NCBI RefSeq assembly: GCF_001528665.1
Contig: NZ_BBYJ01000022.1
Coordinates: 1-64,000 of the forward strand
DNA length: 64,000 bases
Direction: 5' to 3'
Origin: Microtetraspora malaysiensis
GTDB taxonomy: Bacteria > Actinomycetota > Actinomycetes > Streptosporangiales > Streptosporangiaceae
Shown: positions 26,649-34,741 of the stretch, in pieces
How the letters are laid out: every line of letters starts with the position of its first letter
Position numbering within the stretch: the stretch's first letter is position 1
Translations under genes and position numbers: made by a program
Notes under the pieces: model-generated
What the model was told of the DNA's origin: nothing
Seen by the model: the letters and a program-made list of their open reading frames with translations, nothing else
The model's database searches: none

Positions 26649-27093
26649 AAGTGCGCTGATGAGTATCGGTGATGTCGCCGAGCGGTTCGGGCTCGCCACC
26701 CACGTCCTGCGGCACTGGGAGTCGGTGGGATTGCTGACGCCGGCACGGATCGGCGGTGCGCGTCGCCGATACGGACCGGACGACCTCTATCGCGTCGCGG
26801 TCATACTGCGGGCCAAGGAGGCGGGATTCGGCCTTGACGACATCCGCGAGATGATCGCCACCGCGGACGCGGCCACGCGTGGAGAGATCCTGCGGCGTCG
26901 GCGAGCGGATCTCGCCCGACGGATCGCAGAGGCACAGGCTTCGCTGCAACTCATCGACTGCGCCCTGGCCTGCGATCATGAGGACTTCACGACTTGCCCT
27001 GACTTCCGGGCGGCAATCGCGGAACGCCTTCCCGGAGCAGAACAACTAGGACAGCGCTTTTCTTCGTACTCCATGCCGGCCGCACGTGGCTGA
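26641..27093 (+). CDS. MerR family transcriptional regulator
   Basis: This 150-residue protein has a MerR winged helix at about 6-75 (VAERFGLATHVLRHWESVGLLTPAR, then GGARRRYGPDDLYRVAVI) and a coiled-coil dimer helix at about 80-115. The tail CALACDHEDFTTCPDF carries three cysteines and a His, which could bind metal or sense oxidation, though it matches no characterised metal-sensor loop exactly. Its ATG lies inside the palindrome shared with the methyltransferase promoter, and the mRNA is probably leaderless or nearly so. Confidence 0.9.
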   Translation: MKSSALMSIGDVAERFGLATHVLRHWESVGLLTPARIGGARRRYGPDDLYRVAVILRAKEAGFGLDDIREMIATADAATRGEILRRRRADLARRIAEAQASLQLIDCALACDHEDFTTCPDFRAAIAERLPGAEQLGQRFSSYSMPAARG

Positions 27094-27185
27094 GGTCGCA
27101 CTGCGACTCGGCGGTGTCCGGCCTCAACTTCGCGGTGACCCGCCTGGCCCAGGAGCACGGCGCTCCCGGGACGCGTTCTCACCGA

Positions 27186-27818
27186 TCAGAGCCGGTCAAG
27201 GATCTTCTGCATTTGCGCGACCTCGGCCTGCTGAGCGGCCTTGATGGTGGCAGCCAGTCTCTTGGCCTCAGGATTGACTCCCTGGGCCTGCTCCGTGCGG
27301 GCCATCTCGATCGCTCCGTTGTGGTGGGCGATCATCATTTCCGAGAACTTCTTGTCGAAGTCCACGCCCTTGGCCGCTTTGAGCTTGGCCATGTCGTTCT
27401 CGCCCATCATGCCCGGCATGCCGTGGCCTGCCATGCCGTCCGAGGAGGTGACAGGCTTGCCCCAGGCGGTCAACCAGCCGCTCATGGTGGCGATCTCCGG
27501 ATCCTGGGCTGCCTTGATCTTGGCGGCGAGGTCCTTGACCTCCTGGTCGGTTGCGCGAGTCGCGGCCAGGTCGGCCATCTCAACAGCCTGCTTGTGGTGG
27601 GGGATCATCATCTGCGCGAACATGGCGTCGGCGTCGTTGAAGTCCGCACCCGCCTGGGAGCTCGCACTGGCCGCCGGAGCGGTCGACGTCGCCGCCATGC
27701 CGGTCATGTTCTTGTGCCCGGTCGTGGATTCGCCGCCGCAGGCAGTGAGCAAGAGGGCACCAGCGGTCGCGGTGGTGGCAAGGGCAAGCCCTCGGGTGAA
27801 GGAACGGTTGGTGAACAT
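27186..27818 (-). CDS. DUF305 lipoprotein
   Basis: This 210-residue exported lipoprotein has lipobox LLTAC (Cys27), a low-complexity Thr/Ala/Ser linker (about 30-58), then a four-helix DUF305 domain. The domain contains the two characteristic repeats MMIPHHKQAVEMADLA and MMIAHHNGAIEMARTE and a Met/Gly/His-rich loop between them. These His/Met motifs suggest copper or other metal binding, and DUF305 genes are often near copper genes. The function is not established. A 17-bp palindrome lies 22 bp upstream. Confidence 0.9.
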   Translation of the reverse strand: MFTNRSFTRGLALATTATAGALLLTACGGESTTGHKNMTGMAATSTAPAASASSQAGADFNDADAMFAQMMIPHHKQAVEMADLAATRATDQEVKDLAAKIKAAQDPEIATMSGWLTAWGKPVTSSDGMAGHGMPGMMGENDMAKLKAAKGVDFDKKFSEMMIAHHNGAIEMARTEQAQGVNPEAKRLAATIKAAQQAEVAQMQKILDRL

Positions 27819-27839
27819 GGTTGTCTGATCTCTTTCCGG

Positions 27840-27856
27840 TTGTCGGACGCCGACAA
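27840..27856. promoter_or_regulatory. Palindrome TTGTCGGACGCCGACAA upstream of DUF305
   Basis: Perfect 7-bp arms around ACG lie 22 bp upstream of the DUF305 ATG at 27818. This position suits an operator overlapping the transcription start. No regulator is assigned. Confidence 0.5.
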
Positions 27857-28012
27857 TGAGTCGCCGTTGTGCTGGCGTTGTACGCCGTCATCGCGCTCCC
27901 TCGGAACGTCCGCGCTGCTGGCAGCTGGCCGTGGGCAGCCGGGATCCCGGGCTCTCCAAACGAGATCATGGTGGCGGGGCCGAGGGAGCCGAGCATTCCT
28001 TGATCGAGTGCT

Positions 28013-28765
28013 TCAGCCGGCAGGAAGGACTTCCCCGAGATCGGCAGGGAACGTGTATGTGGACGGTACGTCGACCCGTTCACCTGCCGGACCGTACACC
28101 AGGGCGATCTCCTGCCTGGGCAGGAGTTCGATCGTTCTCGGGTCGCCGTGCACCTGGTCGCCGTTCACGTACGCTCGCAGGACGTTCTTCCCGCCAGCCG
28201 TCAGCCCACCGAGATGAGTGCTGTCAAGGCGCACCTCCCACTCCTTGAACAGCTGGCCAAGGGTGTAGCGCTTATCCGTGGTGAACGCCTCAATGTGGAT
28301 CACACCGCTCGCATCATGGGTGTGCAATTCCGACATAACTTGCTCAGCTGTCGAGATGCCGAGATCGGCCGCCACGGGAATCGGCTTCCCGTTCACGATG
28401 ATGTCCATGTGTGAGTGGAAGTGCTTGACCGCGCCCTCCATGGGCTGAACGGACAAACCTGCCTCTCGGGCGCCTTTGACCGGATCAGCTGGAAGCTTCC
28501 AGGGCGGCATCCTGCTCTCCTGGCTGCTCTGGACCGCCCCAGCGGGCGTGACATCCTGTCCGGACCCGCAGGCCGCTACTCCGCACAGCGCGGCAACTGA
28601 TCCGACCACTGTCAGGTTTCCAAGGGCGGCGGCCTTGCGGAGCAAGCCTCGCGAGGATTTCACGACGCTCGTCAACGTGACCTGCTTCCGCCCCGTGGCC
28701 CTGTCAGGGGACGTCACGGCCGACGTCCTTGCAGCGTGTTCCGATCTCTCATGGCCCGGATGCAT
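28013..28765 (-). CDS. Exported (lipo)protein with His-rich FHSHMDI motif
   Basis: This 250-residue protein is of unknown function. A hydrophobic signal (LTVVGSVAALCGVAAC) ends in a lipobox. The in-frame GTG at 28661-28663 would give a normal-length signal peptide, so the true start may be there rather than the ATG at 28765. The mature part has a conserved-looking block KHFHSHMDIIVNGKPIPVAA, then LHTHDASGVIHIE and YVNGDQVHGDP. The clustered histidines suggest a metal site. It is the gene before the DUF305 lipoprotein on the same strand, so a shared extracytoplasmic metal role is possible but unproven. Confidence 0.75.
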   Translation of the reverse strand: MHPGHERSEHAARTSAVTSPDRATGRKQVTLTSVVKSSRGLLRKAAALGNLTVVGSVAALCGVAACGSGQDVTPAGAVQSSQESRMPPWKLPADPVKGAREAGLSVQPMEGAVKHFHSHMDIIVNGKPIPVAADLGISTAEQVMSELHTHDASGVIHIEAFTTDKRYTLGQLFKEWEVRLDSTHLGGLTAGGKNVLRAYVNGDQVHGDPRTIELLPRQEIALVYGPAGERVDVPSTYTFPADLGEVLPAG

Positions 28766-28994
28766 ACCCGCCGACCCGGCTCGACCCGGCGCTGCAGCGT
28801 AAACACCTTTACAAGATCTCCTATGAGACCCGTAGACCAGGGTGGGCCTTACTCGGGCTATCTGAGCAGGGCATTTCGCCCGAATCTTCTCCTTTCGGCC
28901 ATGCTCCGCCCCTCATGCTCCCGTGGACGGACGGGAGAAACGGTGGCCGTCACGATGATGTGGCGCAGCCGCGGGCGTACCTGCCCGCCCGGGT

Positions 28995-30521
28995 TCAGGG
29001 CTGACGAGGCACGCCCGCCAGACGCCATATCTGGGTGGTCAGCTGGGTGGTCGGCGTCGTGGAGGACAGGCACTGTGCCTGCTCGACCGGGGCCGAGTTC
29101 GCCGTGCTTCCCCCCTTCACGGCCACGCACTTGTAGCTGTGCGTGGGGAGAAGCCGGTAGTCCTGGGCTCCGACCTCTCCGATCGGACGCAGCTCGAACT
29201 GTTGCTCGGGCTTTCCGGCGACACAGGCGCGCCCCACGACGGCCGCACCGGCCGCGGTGCTCGCGCCGTCGACGGTGAGGCACTTGCCGCCGCTCGTGAT
29301 GGTGTAAACCTTGGTCGCTACGCGCTGGAAGGTGAACTTCTGGTCCTGACCGTTGGAGCAGGGGGACTGGATGAGCTGCCTGCCGTCGGCCGGCATGGTG
29401 AGGCACTGGCCCGAATGTAGCGCCGTGACCGCGCCCGCGAAGTCCCGATCGGCGAGGACGGCCTGAACCTGGGTGTAGGCGGGCTTCTTCTGGAGATTCC
29501 GGTCGAGGAGATCGGCCGCTCCCCAGCCCGGGACCCCGCTGTCCACCCATGAGTACTTGTCGGTGAGGCCCCACACGGTGAGCGACACACATCGGGAGAC
29601 CCCGAAACAGGCCGCGGCGGCCCGCCGGTAGGTCTCGGCCTGGGCGGCGAGCTTGTCGGCGTCGGCCGGCAGCTTCACGCGCACGTCCAACTCGGTGACG
29701 GCCACGTCGACCCCGAGGCCCGCGAAGAGCTTCAGGGTGTCCTGCAACTGGGTGAGGGGCAATGCGGCGGGGATGGGGTCCTTGATGAGTGTGTGCGTCT
29801 GGAAGCCGACCCCGTCGATGGGCACGCCTTGGGCCCGCAGGTCACGGACGAGTTTGTACAGGGCGTCACGCTTGGGGGTGGCCCACTCGGCGTCGAAGTC
29901 GTTGATGTAGAGCTTGGCTGAGGGGTCGGCCTCACGTGCCCAGCGGAACGCGTCGGCGATGTAACCGCTGCCCAACCGCTCCAGCCAAATGCTCGGCCGG
30001 AGCGTGCCGTCCTCATTGAACGCTTCGTTGACCACGTCCCATACGCCGACACGACCGGCATACCGCTTCATCGTTGCCTGGATGTGCTGTTTCAGGGCGT
30101 CACGGAGCTCTGCGGTGGACAGCGTCCCATCGGTGATCCAGGTTGGGAGCGACCTGTGCCACACCAGTGTGTGACCGCGCACCGTCTGGCCGTTCTGCAC
30201 GGCGAAGTCGACGATCGCGTCGGCCTTCTCCCAGGTTGGCTTCCCCCGCGTGGTCTCCAGGTTGGCCCACTTCATGGCGTTCTCGGGCGTCACACTGTTG
30301 AACTCGTACTTGAGCTTGTCCTGGTAGCCCGAGTCTTTCTCCAGCGCCGAGTCGCTGACGGCCGAGCCGATCCGCAGGCCTCGCGCGGCCGCCAGCGTAC
30401 GCAATGTGATCTCAGCCGAGGCGGCCGGATCGGGCGTGCCGAGAATCAACGCAGGCAGGGCAACCCCGATCCCCATGGTCAGCGCCGTTGCTCGCTTGGC
30501 ATGCCGTATGCCCCTGTGCAT
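28995..30521 (-). CDS. Secreted GH10 endo-1,4-beta-xylanase with ricin-B lectin domain
   Basis: This 508-residue secreted xylanase has a signal peptide (about 1-36, ending AASA) followed by a GH10 TIM barrel (about 40-370). The acid/base is Glu166 in WDVVNEAF and the nucleophile is Glu277 in VAVTELDVR. The substrate-binding block is VRGHTLVWHRSLPTW. The C-terminal 130 residues form a ricin-type beta-trefoil (CBM13), with repeats near SGQCLTMPADG, SGGKCLTVDGAST and SYKCVAVKGG, each followed by Q-x-F/W. It degrades xylan outside the cell. The start at 30521 gives the best signal; the longer open frame lacks support. Confidence 0.93.
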   Translation of the reverse strand: MHRGIRHAKRATALTMGIGVALPALILGTPDPAASAEITLRTLAAARGLRIGSAVSDSALEKDSGYQDKLKYEFNSVTPENAMKWANLETTRGKPTWEKADAIVDFAVQNGQTVRGHTLVWHRSLPTWITDGTLSTAELRDALKQHIQATMKRYAGRVGVWDVVNEAFNEDGTLRPSIWLERLGSGYIADAFRWAREADPSAKLYINDFDAEWATPKRDALYKLVRDLRAQGVPIDGVGFQTHTLIKDPIPAALPLTQLQDTLKLFAGLGVDVAVTELDVRVKLPADADKLAAQAETYRRAAAACFGVSRCVSLTVWGLTDKYSWVDSGVPGWGAADLLDRNLQKKPAYTQVQAVLADRDFAGAVTALHSGQCLTMPADGRQLIQSPCSNGQDQKFTFQRVATKVYTITSGGKCLTVDGASTAAGAAVVGRACVAGKPEQQFELRPIGEVGAQDYRLLPTHSYKCVAVKGGSTANSAPVEQAQCLSSTTPTTQLTTQIWRLAGVPRQP

Positions 30522-30784
30522 GATGACCCCCGTCTTTATCCGCATATACGGGGACAACGTAGTGCATTGGTGATCTTCGGAGGGGGCTGTTCCCGGATCC
30601 GCCGTACGCCGTGTTGCGAGGCCTTGGGGCGTGGGCGGGCCTTCCCGCGGGCGTCGGCAGGGCGCATGCGCGATCATGCGCGGGGGAGGGCTCGGCCGCC
30701 GGGCAATGCCCTCGGCATCCTCGACGACGTCGATGTCTGCGTGACTGATTACAAGATTACCCAGAGCGCTGTAGATTCTTGAGC

Positions 30785-31546
30785 ATGATCGTGGAATACA
30801 TCCGGTACGCGATAGCCGAGGGGCGGGCCGAGGAGTTCGAGGCGGCCTACGCGCGGGCCGCCCGCTCACTCGCCGCCGCCCCGCAATGCGTGGACTACGA
30901 GCTCTCCCGATGCGTGGACGAGCCCGCCTCCTACATCCTGCGCATCACCTGGACGTCGGCCCGGGACCACCTGGAGGGATTCCGGTCGAGCGACCATTTC
31001 CGGGCGTTCTTCGCCGAGATCCGGCCGTACGTGAACGACATCGCGGAGATGCGCCACTACGAGCGCACGGCGGTGCGCGGCGCCGGCGGCTCCATCCCGA
31101 CGATGTATGACTGGGCGGGCGGCTCCGAGGCGTTCGAGCGGCTCACCACGCGGTTCTACGAACTCGTCCTGGACGACGAACTGATCGGGCCGCTGTTCAA
31201 GAACATGGACCCCGGCCACCCCCGCTATGTGGCGATGTGGCTGGCCGAGGTCTTCGGCGGCCCCTCCCGCTACACCGACGAGCGAGGCGGATACCGCCAC
31301 ATGCTGTCCATGCACCTCGGCAAGGCCATCACCGAGCCGATGCGGCGCCGCTGGGTGAGCCTGCTGATGGACGCCGCCGACGAGGTGGGCCTCCCGGGCG
31401 ACCCCGAGTTCCGCGCCGCGTTCGCCGGATACATCGAGTGGGGGACGCGCCTGGCGCTCGGCAACTCCCAGCCCGGCGCGACGCCCCCGCAGGACGCTCC
31501 GGTACCGCACTGGGGTTGGGGCGTCGCCCCTCCATACACCGGCTGA
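30785..31546 (+). CDS. Antibiotic-biosynthesis-monooxygenase / truncated haemoglobin fusion
   Basis: This 253-residue two-domain protein has an ABM/dimeric ferredoxin-like domain at about 1-95 (YIRYAIAEGRAEEFEAAYA, then the SSDHFRAFF block) and a group II truncated haemoglobin at about 105-235. The globin shows FYELVLDDELIGPLF, the E/F region EVFGGPSRYTDERGG and proximal His177 in MLSMHLGKAI. Such ABM-globin chimeras are known from Streptomyces; their role in NO/O2 chemistry or oxidation of a small substrate is unresolved. The ATG at 30785 is preferred to the TTG six bases upstream. Confidence 0.92.
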   Translation: MIVEYIRYAIAEGRAEEFEAAYARAARSLAAAPQCVDYELSRCVDEPASYILRITWTSARDHLEGFRSSDHFRAFFAEIRPYVNDIAEMRHYERTAVRGAGGSIPTMYDWAGGSEAFERLTTRFYELVLDDELIGPLFKNMDPGHPRYVAMWLAEVFGGPSRYTDERGGYRHMLSMHLGKAITEPMRRRWVSLLMDAADEVGLPGDPEFRAAFAGYIEWGTRLALGNSQPGATPPQDAPVPHWGWGVAPPYTG

Positions 31547-31565
31547 GATCCTGGCCGACGCCCTG

Positions 31566-31596
31566 CGCCCCGGCGGTCCTCCCGGCCGCCGGGGCG
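31566..31596. terminator. Bidirectional terminator, globin/MerR
   Basis: Perfect 11-bp arms CGCCCCGGCGG and CCGCCGGGGCG enclose a 9-nt loop. The hairpin lies between the convergent globin fusion (ends 31546) and the tandem MerR gene (ends 31607). Confidence 0.75.
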
Positions 31597-31606
31597 AGGG
31601 GCGCGG

Positions 31607-32329
31607 TCATGCCGGCTGTGCGGGAGCGAGAAGGGCGAGGTACTCGTCGAGCTGCCGCCCGGAGGCGAGCATCGCCCGGCTGCGGTGCCGTAGCCGGGCC
31701 CGCCATTCGTGGAGCATGTGCTCCAGGTCCGCCGTGCCTCCCGCGACGCGTAGCTGATCCACGAAGAGCTTGATCTGAGGAAGCAGGTAGCCACCGCGCC
31801 GGAGGTGGCGGGCCATCTTCGCGTCACGCACCGCGCCGGGTGGGTAGACGCGGTGCCCGGTGACGCGGTCGCGGTACGGGCGGAGGATGCCCGCTTTCTC
31901 CCACTTTCGCAGCGACGCGGGGTGCATCCCGAGCTGGTGGGCCAGCGCGCCGATGGTGACGCCCTCAGGCCGTCCGTCGTCCGGGGCGGGCGCCGTGGCC
32001 AGGGCGTCGAGCGCGGCGGCGACCTCGTCGAGGGTGTCGCGCTCGCGCAGCAGGTCGGCGTGTGCCCGGTCGATGAGGCGGAACAGGTTCTCGTCGTCGC
32101 GACGGTGTGCGGCGTGCATGATCGCCGCGGCTGTCTGGTGCCCGTATCCCGGGCGTAGGGCGAGGAAGGCGCGCAGGGCCTGCGCGTGGACGGCGGAGTA
32201 CTGGCGGTAGCCGGCGGGGCTGCGTTCAGCGGGAGGCAGGATCCCCGCGTCCTCGTAGTTGCGGACCGCCTGGGTGGACAGGCCGTGTTCGCCGGCGAGG
32301 TCGGCCGGCCGCAGGGCTCGTCGTGTCAT
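31607..32329 (-). CDS. Tandem MerR regulator (TioE-like)
   Basis: This 240-residue protein has two MerR-type helix-turn-helix domains in one chain. The first is at about 5-75 (LAGEHGLSTQAVRNYEDAGILPPAE, PAGYRQYS). The second is at about 122-190 (IGALAHQLGMHPASLRKWEKAGILRP, TGHRVYPPG). They are joined by a helical linker. This is the arrangement of the TioE family, so one chain may bind a full operator. It faces away from a 257-bp region leading to the membrane-protein gene at 32587. Ligand unknown. Confidence 0.88.
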   Translation of the reverse strand: MTRRALRPADLAGEHGLSTQAVRNYEDAGILPPAERSPAGYRQYSAVHAQALRAFLALRPGYGHQTAAAIMHAAHRRDDENLFRLIDRAHADLLRERDTLDEVAAALDALATAPAPDDGRPEGVTIGALAHQLGMHPASLRKWEKAGILRPYRDRVTGHRVYPPGAVRDAKMARHLRRGGYLLPQIKLFVDQLRVAGGTADLEHMLHEWRARLRHRSRAMLASGRQLDEYLALLAPAQPA

Positions 32330-32514
32330 GTTCTCTAGTTTGAGGGTTTATCCGGCGAACGCGGGGCGGATCGGCCGCTGCTCTCAACAGAAGGTTCAAG
32401 GCTACGGTCAAAGAGACGATTCGCACCCGTGAAAGGTGTCTCATGTCCCTTCATCGAACGGGCACCGGCCTGAGGTCGCCTCGAACCCGGCGTGTGGGGG
32501 CGAAAAGTCTGGAT

Positions 32515-32529
32515 TATGACGAGGTCATA
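32515..32529. promoter_or_regulatory. Palindrome TATGACGAGGTCATA
   Basis: Perfect 6-bp arms around GAG lie 58 bp upstream of the membrane-protein ATG at 32587, in the region divergent from the tandem MerR gene. It is a candidate operator; the binding protein is unknown. Confidence 0.45.
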
Positions 32530-32586
32530 GTTCAGGGATGATCACGTCTCTGGTTCGCGTCAGCCCAGGCCAGCAGGCTGTTAACC

Positions 32587-33573
32587 ATGACGAACCTCCT
32601 CACGCGCCCTCCCGTCGACCAGGAAACCCGGCACGACCGCCTGCACCGCCCACTGCTGCTCTGCGCGGCAGGCATGGCCGTCCTCGCCGTAGTCAGCGGC
32701 ATCGGAATGATGGTCGACGGGCGCACCCTGCTCGGCGAACCGGTCTGGTTCAAGCCGTTCAAGTTCGCCGTTTCCTTCGGGCTGTACGCGGCCACACTGG
32801 CGTGGATGCTGGGCAGGCTCCAGCGATGGCGGCGAACGCTCTGGTGGCTCGCCACGGTGGCCGTCCTGGGCTTCCTCACCCCCGAGATCGCCGTCATCAC
32901 CTTCCAGGCCGTGCGCGGTGTGCGCAGCCACTTCAACTTCTCCACGCCACTGGACGCGACCCTCTTCGCGGCCATGGGCGGCGCGGCCTACCTCGGCTGG
33001 CTGATGACCTTCGCCATCGGTGCTCTCCTCCTCTTCCAGCGCCGGCTCGACAAGGCCATGGCGTGGGCGGTCCCGCTGGGTATCGCCCTGTCGCTCGCCG
33101 GTATGTCCGTCGGCTACCTGATGACCAGCCCGACCCCCGACCAGGCGGAAGCGCTCAATAACGGGCTGAAGCTCGCCACGATCGGCGCGCACTCCGTCGG
33201 CGGCCTCGACGGCGGCGCCACCATGCCGCTGACCGGATGGGCGACCGGGACGGGTGACCTCCGCGTCGCGCACTTCGTCGGCCTGCACGCGCTGCAGGCG
33301 CTCCCGCTGATCGCGATCGGGCTCCGCCTGCTCGCTCGCCGTCTCCCCACACTGCACGCCGAGGCGACCCGCGCCGCCCTTGTGATCGTCGCCGCGCTCG
33401 GCTACGCCGGACTCACCGGCCTGTTGCTGTGGCAGGCCCAGCGTGGCCAGGCCCTGACCCAGCCCGACAGCCTGACGCTTACCGCCGCGGGCGTCCTGCT
33501 GGCGGCGGTGGCCGCGAGCACGACGATCATCTTGGCGGTGCAGCGAGCCCGCCGGTCACACGATCGTGCCTAG
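32587..33573 (+). CDS. Polytopic membrane protein, unknown function
   Basis: This 328-residue protein has about eight hydrophobic helices (roughly 24-44, 60-77, 88-105, 125-148, 155-175, 210-228, 245-265 and 280-305). Short conserved-looking stretches are EPVWFKPFKFAVSFGLY after the first helix and RSHFNFSTPLDA before the fourth. These resemble an uncharacterised actinobacterial integral membrane family. No enzymatic or transport motif is visible. It is divergent from the tandem MerR regulator, with a 15-bp palindrome in its promoter region. Confidence 0.82.
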   Translation: MTNLLTRPPVDQETRHDRLHRPLLLCAAGMAVLAVVSGIGMMVDGRTLLGEPVWFKPFKFAVSFGLYAATLAWMLGRLQRWRRTLWWLATVAVLGFLTPEIAVITFQAVRGVRSHFNFSTPLDATLFAAMGGAAYLGWLMTFAIGALLLFQRRLDKAMAWAVPLGIALSLAGMSVGYLMTSPTPDQAEALNNGLKLATIGAHSVGGLDGGATMPLTGWATGTGDLRVAHFVGLHALQALPLIAIGLRLLARRLPTLHAEATRAALVIVAALGYAGLTGLLLWQAQRGQALTQPDSLTLTAAGVLLAAVAASTTIILAVQRARRSHDRA

Positions 33574-33605
33574 GTCGCGATTTGTCCGGCACGACCCCGT
33601 GGTCC

Positions 33606-33625
33606 TTCCGGTTTCGCAGCCGGAA
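33606..33625. terminator. Short hairpin after the membrane-protein gene
   Basis: TTCCGG and CCGGAA enclose an 8-nt loop 32 bp after the stop at 33573. The stem is only 6 bp, so this is a weak candidate. Confidence 0.35.
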
Positions 33626-33666
33626 CCGTGCTGAGCTTCCCCTTGGACATGGGCATCGACTCACCT

Positions 33667-33696
33667 TTGAACACGTTCAACTCGCTGCGCTAGGCT
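33667..33696 (+). promoter_or_regulatory. Promoter with TTGAACACGTTCAA operator
   Basis: The perfect palindrome TTGAAC-AC-GTTCAA (33667-33680) contains a -35-like TTGAAC. A -10-like TAGGCT follows 18 bp later (33691-33696), 28 bp before the epimerase ATG. The overlap of dyad and -35 suggests repression by a TetR-type protein, which is not encoded nearby. Confidence 0.5.
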
Positions 33697-33723
33697 CGTC
33701 GCCACACACCTGGGGGAAGCCTG

Positions 33724-34680
33724 ATGAAGATAGTGATACCCGGGGGAACCGGACAGGTAGGCGCGATCCTGAATCGCGCGCTGACCGACGCAGGCCATGA
33801 AGTCGTGGTCCTGACCAGACGTCCGATGCGCGACCGCGAAGTCCGCTGGGACGGCGAGACCCTGGGCCCATGGGCGGAGAAGATCGACGGCAGCGACATC
33901 GTGGTCAACCTGGCCGGACGCAGCGTCAACTGTCGCTACACCGCAGCCAATCTGCGGGCCATGATGGATTCGCGCGTGCACTCCACCCGGGTTGTGGGTG
34001 AGGCCATCGCAGCCGCCGCGCGGCCTCCCCGGGTCTGGTTGCAGATGAGCACCGCCACTGTCTACTCCCACCGCTTCGACGCGCCCAACGACGAGGCGAC
34101 CGGCGTGCTCGGCGGCACTGAATCCGGCGTCCCGAACTACTGGGCCTACAGCGTTGAGATCGCGAAAGCGTGGGAGCGGGAACAGGAGCGGGCCCAAACC
34201 CCGAACACGCGCAAGGTCGCCATGCGCGCTGCCGTGGTGATGAGTCCCGATCGCGGCGGGGCCTTCGACGTCTTGCTACGGATGGCGCGGCTCGGCCTCG
34301 GCGGCCCGGTCGGGGGCGGCGCGCAGTACGTCTCCTGGATCCACGACCGCGATTTTGTCCGCGCCGTCGAGTTCCTGGCCGACCGGGACGATCTCGCCGG
34401 GCCGGTGAACCTCGCCGCTCCCGTTCCTTTGCCGCAGCGCATGTTGATGCGCGCACTGCGCACCGCATGGGGTGTTCCGGTGGGCCTGCCCGCGACGACG
34501 TGGATGGCCGAGCTCGGCGCGCTCGCGCTGCGCTCGGACACCGAACTCCTGTTGAAAAGCCGTCGAGTCGTCCCCGGTCGCCTGCTCGAAGCGGGCTTCG
34601 CCTTCGACTACGCCCAGTGGCCGGAGGCCGCCGACGACCTTGTGCGGCGCGTGCGCGGCGGGCCTGGCTTCCCCAGGTGA
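33724..34680 (+). CDS. NAD-dependent epimerase, TIGR01777/YfcH-like
   Basis: This 318-residue extended-SDR protein begins with the nucleotide-binding motif IVIPGGTGQVG and continues with NLAGRSVNCRYT, the family block RVHSTRVVGEAI, STATVYSHRFD and the C-terminal DUF1731-like part (TELLLKSRRVVPGRLLEAGF). The YfcH/SulA group has no well-established substrate. The ribosome site is the GGGGGAAG stretch just before the ATG. It has its own promoter with a TetR-like dyad. Confidence 0.9.
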   Translation: MKIVIPGGTGQVGAILNRALTDAGHEVVVLTRRPMRDREVRWDGETLGPWAEKIDGSDIVVNLAGRSVNCRYTAANLRAMMDSRVHSTRVVGEAIAAAARPPRVWLQMSTATVYSHRFDAPNDEATGVLGGTESGVPNYWAYSVEIAKAWEREQERAQTPNTRKVAMRAAVVMSPDRGGAFDVLLRMARLGLGGPVGGGAQYVSWIHDRDFVRAVEFLADRDDLAGPVNLAAPVPLPQRMLMRALRTAWGVPVGLPATTWMAELGALALRSDTELLLKSRRVVPGRLLEAGFAFDYAQWPEAADDLVRRVRGGPGFPR

Positions 34681-34741
34681 GCAGCGCTGGGTCGCATCTC
34701 GTGCCCAGACCTTCCCCACCACCTGGTGGACCGATGTCCGC

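Noticed and set aside
27095-27107. GTCGCACTGCGAC after merR as a terminator
   Set aside because: The loop would be one base, so it cannot form a stable hairpin.
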